Of a stretch of 64,000 bases of DNA, positions 44,528-55,541 are shown one piece after another. The first letter of the stretch is position 1. Every line of letters begins with the position of its first letter. The notes beneath the pieces were generated by a model that had not been told where the DNA came from, ran no database searches, and saw only the letters and a list, made by a program, of their open reading frames with translations. The stretch is from Clostridium akagii DSM 12554. Its GTDB lineage: Bacteria; Bacillota; Clostridia; Clostridiales; Clostridiaceae. The translations under genes were made by a program, and so were the position numbers. The stretch covers positions 540,323-604,322 of the forward strand of contig NZ_KK366007.1 in NCBI RefSeq assembly GCF_000686725.1. The letters are read 5' to 3'.

Positions 44528-46282
44528 TCAGATGAAATTTAGATTTTCAATAAAGTAAGCACTCTTTTTCTCAGCTTTAACCTGCTTTTTGATGTAAGTT
44601 ATATATTGAGATATGCTATCTTCATCTGAAAATTTTTCAAAATTACCATACATACCTGCAATGCTCATAGAAGTAAGCCCAAATATATCCTTATTTCCTT
44701 TTCTGTCGGTGGCTAAAATATAACGATTTTCCCTATCAGTTTTATTGAAAAATTTAAGAATACCATGATCAAATTTATTATTAAAATTTTTACACACATC
44801 TATGCAAGTTTCAAAGGGAGCCTGCAATATGGCTATAAAATCATCTCCACCAATGTGACCAACAAAACTATTAAAAGGAGAGGCACCTTTTATATATTTT
44901 TCTAGTAAGTTTGCTGTAAATTTTATAACCTTATCTCCATTCTCAAAACCGTAGGTGTCATTGTAAGTTTTAAAATTATTCAAGTCAAAATATAAAACAC
45001 AATGATCTTTACAACTAGTTATTACATCCCTTAGAACACTAAATATTATTGCATTGCCAGGAAGTCCTGTTAATGGATTCAATTCTTTGGCATAGTTTGT
45101 CTCCATAGTAGTTGTATATTCTAATAGCTTTTTTATTGTAACAATACCAGAGTATTGTTTATCTTTTGTTACGATAACATAGTCATAAAGAGTATTGTCA
45201 TCTCGCTGCATAGCTACTTTTGATACGGTGCTAATTGGGGTTGTATAATCAACGATTAAAGGAGTTCTATTCATTACAATAGAAGCAGGTCTTTTATAGA
45301 AGATTGCATTACCATACTGTGTAGCTAACATGGAGTTTAAGGTATGTTCCATTAAGAGACCTACAGGAACTCCACTAGAATTTATAATGCAGGCTCCTGT
45401 GGCCCTAGAATTAGAAAAATAATCTTTTATGACTCTGCAGGAAACTGATTCAATAAATGAAGGTTCCTTTGAGGCAATTTGACCTATTCGATTTTTGTTG
45501 AATTCAAAGGAATAACCTACGTTACCATTTATGTTGATGATTAGCTCATATATATTTTTTGGTATATTATTGAAACCAGATACTGGTGACTGTAAAAAAA
45601 AGCCTTGTCCAGCATAAACTTTTAGCTCAATTAATGTTCTAAGTTCAGCTTCCGTTTCAATGCCTTCAGCTATGAGTTTTGTACCTGTACTCTCGGAAAG
45701 GGAAACAAAATTTTTAATTATTGATTGATTAAATGAATCTGTATCTATACCCCGAATAAGTTTCATGTCAATTTTGATAAAATGAGGTTCTAGGTCAGTG
45801 AAGTTAGTTAAATTAGAATTTGATTGGTTAATTGGTACAGTATAATCTTGTCCAATATAATTATTAAGAGTATCCTTAAAGCTTATATAATCACCAATGG
45901 AAGTTTTTTCAGTTATCTCAAAAATAATTTTTAAGGGAACAATATTATTTTTCCCTATAAATTCTTTTGAAAAATTCTGTTTAAACTTAGAATCTCTTAT
46001 TATTGATGGACTTACATTAATAAATAAATATTTGCTTTTGTCTAACGAAATGGCACCTTCAAGTGCTTTTGTTCTACATAATAAGTCTAGTTCCCAAAGC
46101 ATATTACAATGTTCAGCAATATTGAAGAGCATATCTGGAAAGAATAAAGGTGAATCCTTAGGGCCTCTACTAAGTGCCTCATATCCTATTACTTCGCCAT
46201 TATTTAGTTGTACAATGGGTTGATATAATGTAGATATATCGCCAGTTTTAAGTATTGCGTTAAGTTCACTATCAATCTTCAT
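44528..46282 (-). CDS. EAL-CBS-GGDEF signalling protein with degenerate sites
   Basis: A 584-residue soluble protein: EAL domain (residues about 10-245), a CBS-like pair (about 265-395), then GGDEF (about 400-570). The EAL domain keeps YEALSRG, NVSPS, EITE and FIKID, but the segment that should hold the DDFGxGYSSL metal-binding motif reads DYTVPINQSNSNLTNF, so both loop-6 aspartates are missing. The GGDEF motif is GGDDF. It is therefore probably impaired as a c-di-GMP phosphodiesterase and may act as a sensor or weak cyclase. CBS domains bind adenine nucleotides and may regulate it. No membrane segment is seen. Confidence 0.85.
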   Translation of the reverse strand: MKIDSELNAILKTGDISTLYQPIVQLNNGEVIGYEALSRGPKDSPLFFPDMLFNIAEHCNMLWELDLLCRTKALEGAISLDKSKYLFINVSPSIIRDSKFKQNFSKEFIGKNNIVPLKIIFEITEKTSIGDYISFKDTLNNYIGQDYTVPINQSNSNLTNFTDLEPHFIKIDMKLIRGIDTDSFNQSIIKNFVSLSESTGTKLIAEGIETEAELRTLIELKVYAGQGFFLQSPVSGFNNIPKNIYELIININGNVGYSFEFNKNRIGQIASKEPSFIESVSCRVIKDYFSNSRATGACIINSSGVPVGLLMEHTLNSMLATQYGNAIFYKRPASIVMNRTPLIVDYTTPISTVSKVAMQRDDNTLYDYVIVTKDKQYSGIVTIKKLLEYTTTMETNYAKELNPLTGLPGNAIIFSVLRDVITSCKDHCVLYFDLNNFKTYNDTYGFENGDKVIKFTANLLEKYIKGASPFNSFVGHIGGDDFIAILQAPFETCIDVCKNFNNKFDHGILKFFNKTDRENRYILATDRKGNKDIFGLTSMSIAGMYGNFEKFSDEDSISQYITYIKKQVKAEKKSAYFIENLNFI

Positions 46283-46581
46283 TTCAGCACCTCATGTGTT
46301 ATTATATTACTTTAATTATAGTTAATAGTAAAAACAACTATGTTAATTTTATTTTAAGTTTTGATTAATTTCTAATTAATTTACTAAAAAATATTATTTT
46401 CGCAAAATTATCATGTAAAACTTTAATATTGTTACAAAAAGCATTATAATAATTAAGTAAACTGTGAAAAGATATCATTGCCTAATTCATTTAATATAAG
46501 TACATGGAAGTATTTTCAATTGACAAATCGGCATATTTTACATAAAATTATACTAATATTAATATATAAACTCAACGAATA
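46283..46581 (+). promoter_or_regulatory. guaBA promoter region
   Basis: TTGACA (46520-46525), 17 bp, TAAAAT (46543-46548) gives a start near 46555, so the guanine riboswitch would be near the 5' end of the transcript. The part towards the EAL gene is AT-rich and shows nothing else. Confidence 0.7.
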
Positions 46582-48215
<1,634 letters not shown>

Positions 48216-48240
48216 AATAAATACCTTTTGGGAGGAAACT

Positions 48241-49773
48241 ATGAAAAGAGAATTAGTTTTAGTTATAGATTTTGGAGGTCAATATAATCAGCTTATTGCA
48301 AGAAGAGTTAGGGAAAACAAAGTATATTGTGAAATAGTTCCTTATACTTATACTATTGATAAGATTAAGGAAAAGGCTCCAAAGGCTATTATTTTAACAG
48401 GTGGACCAAACAGTGTTTATGGTGAAGGTGCCCCTAAAATAGATAAGGAAATATTTGAACTTGGAGTACCGGTGCTTGGAATATGTTATGGTCATCAAAT
48501 TATAACTCACGCACTTGGTGGAAAAGTTGAAAATGCAGAAATTAGAGAATACGGAAAAACTGAACTTCAAATTTCAGGAGACTACAATATATTCCAAGGA
48601 ATTGAAAAGAAAAATACTGCATGGATGAGCCATACAGATTATGTCTCAGAAGCACCAGCAGGTTTTAAAACAATTGCACACACTAAAGAATGTCCAGTTG
48701 CGGCTATGGTAAATGAAGAAAAAAATATATATGGCGTTCAATTCCATCCAGAAGTAGAACATACTGTTTTTGGAAGAAAATTAATTTCGAATTTTTTGTT
48801 CCATGTTTGTAAGCTCAGTGGTGACTGGTCTATGAGCTCATTTGCAGAAGAAAAAATTCAGGCTATAAAAGATATAGTTAAAGATAAAAAAGTCATCTGT
48901 GCGCTTTCAGGTGGGGTTGACTCCTCTGTTGCAGCGGTACTAGTTCATAAAGCAATAGGAAAACAGCTTACGTGTATATTTGTAGATCATGGTCTTCTTA
49001 GAAAAGATGAGGGAGATCAGGTTGAAAAGGTATTTAGAGAACAGTTTGATATTAATCTTATAAGGGTTAATGCTAAAGAAAAATTTCTTGGAAAACTTAA
49101 AGGTGTAAGCGAGCCTGAAAAGAAAAGAAAGATTATTGGAGAAGGTTTCATAAGATTATTTGAAGAGGAAGCTAAAAAATTAGGTGATATAGCATATCTT
49201 GTACAGGGAACCATATATCCTGATGTAGTTGAAAGTGGTACGGACACTTCTGCTACTATAAAAAGTCACCATAATGTTGGTGGACTTCCAGAAGATATGG
49301 AATTTGAACTTATTGAGCCACTGAGAGAACTATTTAAAGATGAGGTTAGAGCTGTAGGTGAAGAACTAGGAATTCCTCATAAACTAGTTTGGAGACAGCC
49401 ATTCCCAGGACCAGGTCTTGGAATCAGAGTGCTTGGTGAAATCACAGAAGAAAAGCTAGAGATTGTAAGAGAAGCAGATTCCATATTTAGAGAAGAAGTT
49501 GCAAATGCAAATCTTGATGAAAGTATTTGGCAGTACTTTGCATGCCTGCCTAATATCAGATCTGTTGGAGTTATGGGAGACGAGAGAACATATTGCCATA
49601 CAATAGCCTTAAGAGCAGTAACAAGCTCTGACGCGATGACTTGTGATTGGGCTAGAATCCCCTACGAAGTGCTAGACATAGTTTCAAGAAGAATTGTAAA
49701 TGAAGTTAAAGGCGTAAATAGAATTGTGTATGATATAACAAGTAAGCCACCAGCTACAATTGAGTGGGAATAA
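48241..49773 (+). CDS. guaA: GMP synthase (glutamine-hydrolysing)
   Basis: A 510-residue enzyme that aminates XMP to GMP with ATP and glutamine. The N-terminal amidotransferase has the nucleophile in LGICYGHQ and the His/Glu pair in [10 protein letters not shown]. The PP-loop ATP pyrophosphatase is [12 protein letters not shown]. The C-terminal dimer domain ends [10 protein letters not shown]. It is in an operon with guaB under the guanine riboswitch. AGGAGG-like GGAGGAA precedes the ATG. Confidence 0.97.
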   Translation: MKRELVLVIDFGGQYNQLIARRVRENKVYCEIVPYTYTIDKIKEKAPKAIILTGGPNSVYGEGAPKIDKEIFELGVPVLGICYGHQIITHALGGKVENAEIREYGKTELQISGDYNIFQGIEKKNTAWMSHTDYVSEAPAGFKTIAHTKECPVAAMVNEEKNIYGVQFHPEVEHTVFGRKLISNFLFHVCKLSGDWSMSSFAEEKIQAIKDIVKDKKVICALSGGVDSSVAAVLVHKAIGKQLTCIFVDHGLLRKDEGDQVEKVFREQFDINLIRVNAKEKFLGKLKGVSEPEKKRKIIGEGFIRLFEEEAKKLGDIAYLVQGTIYPDVVESGTDTSATIKSHHNVGGLPEDMEFELIEPLRELFKDEVRAVGEELGIPHKLVWRQPFPGPGLGIRVLGEITEEKLEIVREADSIFREEVANANLDESIWQYFACLPNIRSVGVMGDERTYCHTIALRAVTSSDAMTCDWARIPYEVLDIVSRRIVNEVKGVNRIVYDITSKPPATIEWE

Positions 49774-49817
49774 ACTGATTGTGTTGTAATGAAATGTTAG
49801 GGAATCAATTTTTTCTT

Positions 49818-49845
49818 AGGGTGTAGTCAGAAATGATTATACCCT
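49818..49845 (+). terminator. Terminator of guaBA
   Basis: AGGGTGTAGTCA (49818-49829) pairs with TGATTATACCCT (49834-49845) with G-T pairs, GAAA loop, then TTTTTCTC. Confidence 0.85.
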
Positions 49846-50031
49846 TTTTCTCTTTATTATTTATAGTAATTATTAAATTGACTATTGTAAAAATAAATAT
49901 TAACAGAAAACTTAAGTTGATTTCAAATAACCTCTAGGATATAATGTATTCATTGTTTTCAGGAGTAGAATGTTTTGAAAAAATAGATTCATGCACAAAA
50001 GATAAGATTAATTATATGAGGAGGATACATT

Positions 50032-51156
50032 ATGAAAATTTCAAAGAAAGATGCACTAAGTTGGTTCGAATTTTTTTCATCATTGCCTGAGGAAGAGGGA
50101 ATTATGACAAAACAACAAGAAATCATTTATTCTACCTTTGCGCAAATTGAGGCGGCAATCGATAATAGAAATGATACTTTAATTTCAAAAATCAAAGGTT
50201 TAAAAACTTTACAGAATAGAACTATTTTTGTGGGAAATGAAAGTAAATTTCCTAGAGGATGCCGTTCTTGTTTACTGGGCACTGGACTTGGTGCAATTAG
50301 GAAAACTAACAAATGTAACGTAGAGTGTAAGTTCTGCTATAATTATGGAGATCTAGATAATATTCCTCCAATTGGCGAAGGTATGTGGGAAATTGGAGAC
50401 ACAAAATTTTATGAGAAGGATATTGATCTACTTCTTTCCAGTCACAATAAACCTACTGGAGTTGCCTACGTTTATTTGGAACCATTTATGGAAATTGAAA
50501 AATATTATTCGGTTATAAAGAAATTTAGTGATGCTAAGGTTTATCAACATCTATATACAAATGGCACTTTAGCTACAGAAGAGACATTGAAAGCATTAGG
50601 TGAAGCCGGTCTTAACGAACTACGTTTTAACCTGGGTGCTTCTAGTTGTTCAGATAAAGTTATTGAAAATATTGGAATAGCGAAAAAATATATTAAAAAT
50701 GTAGGTATTGAAACTCCAATGACTCCAGAGTTTTTCGGAGATTTTTTTAAGAAAAAACAAGCAATCTTAGATACAAAACTGGATTTTATTAATTGTGCGG
50801 AATTACATTTAAATGAGAATAACATAGACAATTATTATGGAGAAAACATGTATATTTGTAGACATGGCTATATATCTCCAATTTGGAGTAGGGAATTAAC
50901 TCTGAAATTCATGAAAATAGCAGATGAAGAAAATTGGGATTTGGTAGTTCATGATTGCTCAAACTATACAAAATTTGCACGAGATTTAAATTTGAGTAGC
51001 AAAGAGGGCAAATGGTTCGGGGCAAGTAATTATGCCTGTGAGTTCGATGCAATACCATATGAAGCATTTTTACCAATACTTCGTGATGACAATTTTAAAT
51101 TTTTAAGTGAGGAAGAATTGCCGAGCGGTTATAAACCAGGAGAACTGATTTTTTAG
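50032..51156 (+). CDS. Radical SAM protein of unknown function
   Basis: A 374-residue protein. The radical SAM cluster motif is CNVECKFCYNYG (CxxxCxxC, near residue 98), preceded by an unusual RGCRSCLLGTG cysteine pair near residue 80. YQHLYTNGTLATEETLKAL and ELRFNLGAS fit the SAM barrel. The C-terminal part has several further cysteines (FINCAELHLN, MYICRHGYISP, VVHDCSNYT) but no standard SPASM or twitch spacing that I can recognise. It stands alone with its own AGGAGG site and terminator (51244-51316), so there is no context for a substrate. Confidence 0.82.
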   Translation: MKISKKDALSWFEFFSSLPEEEGIMTKQQEIIYSTFAQIEAAIDNRNDTLISKIKGLKTLQNRTIFVGNESKFPRGCRSCLLGTGLGAIRKTNKCNVECKFCYNYGDLDNIPPIGEGMWEIGDTKFYEKDIDLLLSSHNKPTGVAYVYLEPFMEIEKYYSVIKKFSDAKVYQHLYTNGTLATEETLKALGEAGLNELRFNLGASSCSDKVIENIGIAKKYIKNVGIETPMTPEFFGDFFKKKQAILDTKLDFINCAELHLNENNIDNYYGENMYICRHGYISPIWSRELTLKFMKIADEENWDLVVHDCSNYTKFARDLNLSSKEGKWFGASNYACEFDAIPYEAFLPILRDDNFKFLSEEELPSGYKPGELIF

Positions 51157-51243
51157 AGCGTATTGTATTGTAAAAAAATAGATGCGGGAACGCATCAAGA
51201 GTGTTTGTACTTTCTCATATCCTAATATTCTGAAATTAAAAGT

Positions 51244-51316
51244 GGAGTAAATCCCAATTCGATAAGTAAAAACACATGGAGCAGATTAAATCATGTTGAC
51301 GAATTGGTGTTACTCC
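51244..51316 (+). terminator. Long-range hairpin after the radical SAM gene
   Basis: GGAGTAA and CCAATTCG (51244-51261) pair with CGAATTGG and TTACTCC (51300-51316) around a small internal loop, followed by GTTTTCTT. The smaller hairpin GATGCG-GGAA-CGCATC (51181-51196) lies just upstream. Confidence 0.55.
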
Positions 51317-51379
51317 GTTTTCTTATAAAATTATAAAAACATTAAGTAATAAAAGATGTTGCTATTTTCATTAAAACAT

Positions 51380-51392
51380 TGTATGTTATACA
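51380..51392. promoter_or_regulatory. Palindrome over the -10 region of the RRNPP regulator gene
   Basis: TTGCTA (51359-51364), 17 bp, TATGTT (51382-51387) is a weak promoter. The palindrome TGTAT-GTT-ATACA (51380-51392) covers the -10 and could be the regulator's own operator. Confidence 0.35.
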
Positions 51393-51423
51393 TATATAGA
51401 ATATTGTGGGAAAAGGTGATGAA

Positions 51424-52701
51424 ATGAAATTTTTAAAGACGGGAGAGAAGGTTAAAAAACTAAGAGAGCAATTAAATATGAAACAAGAGGATTTAGTCTC
51501 AGAAAAAGTCACAAGAGGACTTATAAGTATGATTGAAACAGGAAGAAGAGACGTAACCTTTGCTACAGGCGTAAAACTTGCAGAGAAGTTTAACGAAAAA
51601 GCTGAAGAACTTAACATTATAATGAATATTGACGAAGCATATTTAATGCGTTCCCCAGCTGAAGATGCTGAAATTTATTGTTTAAACAAGCTTAAAAATG
51701 ATGACATAACTAAAAGTACAATTGATGAAATTTTTCAATTAGCAGAAGAATACGAGTTAATAAAAGTTAAGGCAAAAGCATATTGTGGACTAGGTGAAAT
51801 TTACTTCAAAGAAAAAGAATTTGAGGTAGCTTGCGATATTTATAAAAAGGCCAGGGAGATATACATAAATATTGGGGAAAATGAAAAACTAGGTTATGTT
51901 TATTGGAGACTAGGAGTTTTTAATGCAGATGATTTGAAATATGATGCAGCCGTTGAATATTATCAATTAAGTCAATATTACTGCTCCCAATATAGTGACA
52001 GTGAAACAAGGAAATTATGTTTATATTCTTTAGCAAATAGCTATAAAAAATTAAATAGAATAGATTTAGCTTTAGAAACTATTGAGAGATTTTTATTCGT
52101 ATGTGATGAACAAGAAGATAATAGACTATATGTCTATGCTTACAATACTAAAGCCACCTGCTATAGTGCCATAGGTCAATATGATAAAGCAATAGAGATA
52201 TATAAATTTTTGCTTACTAAAATTTCAGATGATAAAAGTATTTTTTTAGGCTACATATATAATAATTTGGGCTTGAATTATTGTCATAAAAATGATTTTA
52301 AGGAAAGTATAAAATATTTTGAAATGGCAGAAAAATTTAGGAATGACATTGATAAAGCAAACTTAGCGGCGACACTTATAGAAAAATCAGAAGTTCTATT
52401 AAAGCAAAACTTAATAGACGAAGCAATTAAGACTATTGAATTGGGTATTAAATATGCAAAAGAATATAAATATTTAGAATATTTACTAAAAGGCAATCAT
52501 TTATTAGGAAAAATCTACGATAAAATAAAAGATATTGAAAATTTAGAAAAGGTTTATCTTGAGATTATTGAGTTAATAAAGAATACTGCAAATAATGACA
52601 AGCTCAAAACAGTTTACAATGAGTTAGCCATTATGTATTTAAATCAAAATAAGATAGACACATGTAAAAAATATTTGAAATTATCAAAAAAATTAAATTA
52701 A
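51424..52701 (+). CDS. RRNPP-type HTH-TPR regulator (quorum-sensing receptor)
   Basis: A 425-residue cytoplasmic regulator. Residues 1-62 are an XRE helix-turn-helix (VKKLREQLNMKQEDLVSEKV, then RGLISMIETGRRD). The rest (about 75-425) is a superhelix of about eight to nine TPR-like repeats, seen in AYCGLGEIYFKEKEFEVACD, GYVYWRLGVFNADDLKYDAA and GYIYNNLGLNYCHKNDFKES. This is the PlcR/NprR/Rgg-like (RRNPP) plan, where an imported peptide binds the TPR groove and alters DNA binding. The ATG at 51424 is preceded by AAAGGTGAT; a GTG at 51406 is less likely. A pro-peptide gene begins 15 bp after the stop. Confidence 0.9.
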   Translation: MKFLKTGEKVKKLREQLNMKQEDLVSEKVTRGLISMIETGRRDVTFATGVKLAEKFNEKAEELNIIMNIDEAYLMRSPAEDAEIYCLNKLKNDDITKSTIDEIFQLAEEYELIKVKAKAYCGLGEIYFKEKEFEVACDIYKKAREIYINIGENEKLGYVYWRLGVFNADDLKYDAAVEYYQLSQYYCSQYSDSETRKLCLYSLANSYKKLNRIDLALETIERFLFVCDEQEDNRLYVYAYNTKATCYSAIGQYDKAIEIYKFLLTKISDDKSIFLGYIYNNLGLNYCHKNDFKESIKYFEMAEKFRNDIDKANLAATLIEKSEVLLKQNLIDEAIKTIELGIKYAKEYKYLEYLLKGNHLLGKIYDKIKDIENLEKVYLEIIELIKNTANNDKLKTVYNELAIMYLNQNKIDTCKKYLKLSKKLN

Positions 52702-52716
52702 TTGGAGGTTTTTACT

Positions 52717-52863
52717 ATGAAAAACAAACTAATTAAAACTTTTGCTATGGCACTAGGATGTTTAATGCTGACACTAACAATATCAACAGGGGTATTAAAT
52801 AATAATACGACAAATACAAATACTCATGTTGTACATGTTGATCAGGACTCGCCAAACAGCTAA
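52717..52863 (+). CDS. Putative RRNPP pro-peptide (exported signalling peptide)
   Basis: A 48-residue product starting MKNKLIKTFAMALGCLMLTL. A basic n-region, a hydrophobic stretch (residues about 8-26, ending ISTGVL) and a short polar tail (NNNTTNTNTHVVHVDQDSPN then S) make it a secreted peptide precursor. GGAGG stands eight bases before the ATG and the gene starts 15 bp after the HTH-TPR gene. That is the arrangement of clostridial QssR/QssP and bacillar rap/phr pairs. The mature signal is probably a short piece of the C-terminal tail, trimmed after export. A terminator at 52880-52931 closes the unit. Confidence 0.8.
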   Translation: MKNKLIKTFAMALGCLMLTLTISTGVLNNNTTNTNTHVVHVDQDSPNS

Positions 52864-52879
52864 AGGAAAATACCATTAA

Positions 52880-52931
52880 AAAAGAAGGTTGCATGAAAAT
52901 GATTTATATTCATTTTTATGCAACTTCTTTT
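52880..52931 (+). terminator. Terminator of the quorum-sensing pair
   Basis: AAAAGAAGGTTGCAT (52880-52894) pairs with ATGCAACTTCTTTT (52918-52931) with one bulged base, and the stem continues inward through GAAAATGA/TTCATTTTT. Confidence 0.75.
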
Positions 52932-53057
52932 AGTTGTTAATTGATAAAAGGGATGCTAAATACGAAGGAAACATTAATAATCATTAATAAAAAAAGGAAT
53001 ATTTACTTTTTTATCGAATAATACTCTATAAATGTTAAATTATGGAGATGGTTATTT

Positions 53058-53246
53058 ATGAAAATTAGTAAAGAATGTTGGCATTGTGGGAGTACTAAAC
53101 TTAAATACAACGGGCAATCTTATTGTATTTTTGATAGTAAAGCTGCTACAGTTGTCATAAGAGATGAACCTGATAATTGTGTTTTTTTAGCTAAGGATGA
53201 TCCTATTTATGCTAAAATTACAGAAGAATATAATATAGCGAATTAA
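53058..53246 (+). CDS. Small CxxC protein
   Basis: A 62-residue protein, not recognised. CWHCGSTKL (CxxC at residues 7 and 10) and CIFDSKA (Cys 23) suggest a metal- or disulfide-linked knuckle, but a full four-cysteine zinc ribbon is not seen (a fourth cysteine lies in DNCVF, residue about 42). GGAGATGG precedes the ATG and a tight terminator (53282-53307) follows, so it is a real single-gene unit. Function unknown. Confidence 0.65.
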   Translation: MKISKECWHCGSTKLKYNGQSYCIFDSKAATVVIRDEPDNCVFLAKDDPIYAKITEEYNIAN

Positions 53247-53281
53247 TAAATACAGTTATTTATTTTCAGATGAGTTAACAT

Positions 53282-53307
53282 AAAAAAGACTAGAGATAGT
53301 CTTTTTT
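53282..53307 (+). terminator. Terminator of the small CxxC gene
   Basis: AAAAAAGACTA (53282-53292), loop GAGA, TAGTCTTTTTT (53297-53307): a perfect 11-bp stem. Confidence 0.88.
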
Positions 53308-53312
53308 ATGTT

Positions 53313-53473
53313 AGGGCATCTTCAAAAAAATAACTAGTCAGTATGCTAGTCTATTTTGTGCCATACCGCGTTGACATAACCCTTAAATAGCACCACTATT
53401 AGCGGGACATGTCGCCTTGTCTGGCACAAAATATCCGTCGCATCTTTGACTTGTTATTTTCTTTCAGATGTCT
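53313..53473. mobile_element. MITE-like 160-bp element, copy 2
   Basis: Nearly identical to 41341-41500 in the same orientation, with about five differences including one extra G at the left end. It carries the same inverted ends and internal inverted pair. As in copy 1 it sits right next to a transcription terminator (53282-53307), here on the downstream side of it, 5 bp away. Confidence 0.75.
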
Positions 53474-53576
53474 AAGGCATATGATGTTTTTCCTATATAT
53501 TAGAGAATTATAATTTAAAATAGAATATAATTAAGTCATATTTACAATTGAATCAAAAAAAAGAAGGTGAATTATA

Positions 53577-54914
53577 TTGAATAAAATAAATGTGCCAAGG
53601 GGAGCAGAAGATATATTAAAAAAACTAAAGGAGTCTAGTTATGAGGCATATGTAGTTGGAGGATGCGTAAGAGATAGTTTATTAGGTCGCACTCCTCAGG
53701 ACTTTGATATCACAACAAATTGTTTACCAGAGGTTATTATAAATATATTCAAAGCAACTCATAAAGTTATCCCCACTGGGTTAAAACATGGCACAGTAAC
53801 ATTAATAGGAAATGATAAAATTCCATATGAAATTACTACTTATAGAATTGATGGAGAGTATTTAGATAATAGGCATCCGGAAAAAGTTGAATTTACTAGT
53901 AGTTTAAAGAATGATTTGTTAAGAAGGGATTTTACAATTAATGCTTTAGCTTATAACCATGAGGATGGCTTGGTAGATTGTTTTGGGGGAATAAGTGATT
54001 TAAAAAATAAAATTATAAGATGTGTAGGTAAGGCAAATGACAGATTTAATGAAGATGCATTAAGGATGCTAAGGGCAATAAGATTTCAGGCACAACTTAA
54101 TTTTAGCTTGGACAGAGATATAAGTGAATCTATACCCAATTTATCAAATAATATAAAATATGTATCTATAGAGAGGATAAGAGAAGAATTTAATAAAATA
54201 ATAATTTCAGATGGGTCTAAGGTTAAACAATTATATAACTTTGGATTATTACAATATTTTATCCCAGAATTTGAAAGTTGCTTTAACACAAGACAAAACA
54301 ATATTTATCATGTTTTTAATGTGGGTGAACACATACTCTGCAGCATTAACAATATTGAGAAGGATTTAGTCTTAAAATTAACTATGTTTTTTCATGATAT
54401 AGGTAAACCTAATTGTTTATCCACTGATGAAAAAGGCATTGATCATTTTTATAAACATCCAAAGGAATCTATACGGCTGGCTAAAGAGATTTTAACAAGA
54501 ATGAAATATGATAATAAAACTATTGAAAGGGTTTTGATTTTAGTAGAATATCATGATATTCAGATAACCACCCAAAAACAAATAAGAAGATTACTTAATA
54601 AAATTGGTGAAGATAATTTAACAGATCTATTAAAGGTTAAAGAAGCAGATATAAAAGCACAAAATTTGGATTTTTATTCTGAAAGACATAAGAATTTAAA
54701 AATGCTGGAAATTGAAATAAACAATATCATTGAAGAAAAACAATGTTTTAGCCTAAAAGATTTAAATATTAATGGAAATGAATTAATAGAACTAGGAATA
54801 GAGCCAGGTAAAAAAATTGGAGCTGCTTTAAATTTGTTACTTGATAAGGTTTTAGAAAGCCCTGAACTAAATACAAAAGAAAAACTAATAGAAATAGCTA
54901 GGAATTTATATTAA
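53577..54914 (+). CDS. cca: CCA tRNA nucleotidyltransferase
   Basis: A 445-residue class II nucleotidyltransferase. YVVGGCVRDSLLGRTPQDFD holds the GG and DxD metal motif, RRDFTINALAY follows, and an RNA-binding neck lies at NEDALRMLRAIRFQAQL. The C-terminal part carries an HD-type motif (MFFHDIGKP and VEYHDIQ). It adds or repairs the 3' CCA end of tRNAs; related poly(A) polymerases share the fold. The HD domain gives phosphohydrolase activity in some members. The start is TTG at 53577, about nine bases after AAGGTGA. Confidence 0.92.
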   Translation: MNKINVPRGAEDILKKLKESSYEAYVVGGCVRDSLLGRTPQDFDITTNCLPEVIINIFKATHKVIPTGLKHGTVTLIGNDKIPYEITTYRIDGEYLDNRHPEKVEFTSSLKNDLLRRDFTINALAYNHEDGLVDCFGGISDLKNKIIRCVGKANDRFNEDALRMLRAIRFQAQLNFSLDRDISESIPNLSNNIKYVSIERIREEFNKIIISDGSKVKQLYNFGLLQYFIPEFESCFNTRQNNIYHVFNVGEHILCSINNIEKDLVLKLTMFFHDIGKPNCLSTDEKGIDHFYKHPKESIRLAKEILTRMKYDNKTIERVLILVEYHDIQITTQKQIRRLLNKIGEDNLTDLLKVKEADIKAQNLDFYSERHKNLKMLEIEINNIIEEKQCFSLKDLNINGNELIELGIEPGKKIGAALNLLLDKVLESPELNTKEKLIEIARNLY

Positions 54915-55035
54915 GGCATTAAACTAAAAAATATAGCAAGGCTATATACAGCTTTGCTATATTATAATTAAAAACTAAACTTAAATACAATGTACCTAAA
55001 TTTTGCTTTTGGGAAGGCATCTATAAGTTGGGGGA

Positions 55036-55311
55036 TTAAGACAATGTGGTTCCATTAATTACTCTATTGTAATTATCCATTGCTGCTAAGTTTTTAACTT
55101 TAATGTTCTTAAAGGACTTATCTCTGTTCTGAGTATATAAAATATCAGAAAATAGATTGTAGAAAAAGGTTGTTGGTACATCGTTTATACCATTGAAATC
55201 AAGTACCACACTTTCATGGTCGGCAACTTTAAAATTACTTTTTAATAAAATTGCATCAGCACAGGTAAAATTCTCACCAATAACATTTTTTACATTAATC
55301 ACTTTTTCCAT
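55036..55311 (-). CDS. STAS-like (DUF4325-type) small protein
   Basis: A 91-residue protein. HESVVLDFNGINDVPTTFFY near residue 33 followed by FSDILY resembles the beta-alpha core of STAS-like DUF4325 proteins (VxLDFxGV...). Such domains occur with anti-sigma-type kinases or alone. No kinase partner is adjacent. The start follows CGAGGAGGAT on the minus strand. The family call is by eye and tentative. Confidence 0.55.
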   Translation of the reverse strand: MEKVINVKNVIGENFTCADAILLKSNFKVADHESVVLDFNGINDVPTTFFYNLFSDILYTQNRDKSFKNIKVKNLAAMDNYNRVINGTTLS

Positions 55312-55541
55312 AATAAAATCCTCCTCGTAACTGTTTTTTAATTTGTGTACTAATCTTATGAACCTATTATATAACAGTTTTATATGCTTGTCAAACTTTT
55401 AACAATAAAAAAATAAAATAATTTTATACTTTTGTAAGCATCTAAGTAATAATATACCCAATATTAACTTGATTTATTTTTTTATATGGACTAAAATTTT
55501 AATTGATGAAAATTTATTAAGTAATATCGGAGGTTATACAT

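Larger units (their letters stand above)
53247..53576. other. 330-bp region upstream of cca
   Basis: Contains the terminator at 53282-53307 and the MITE-like element at 53313-53473, then an AT-rich stretch with the cca ribosome site GAAGGTGA (about 53561). No other gene was seen. Confidence 0.7.

Noticed and set aside
51181-51196. GATGCG-GGAA-CGCATC hairpin as a separate RNA element
   Set aside because: Too short and without other conserved parts; treated as part of the 3' region of the radical SAM gene.
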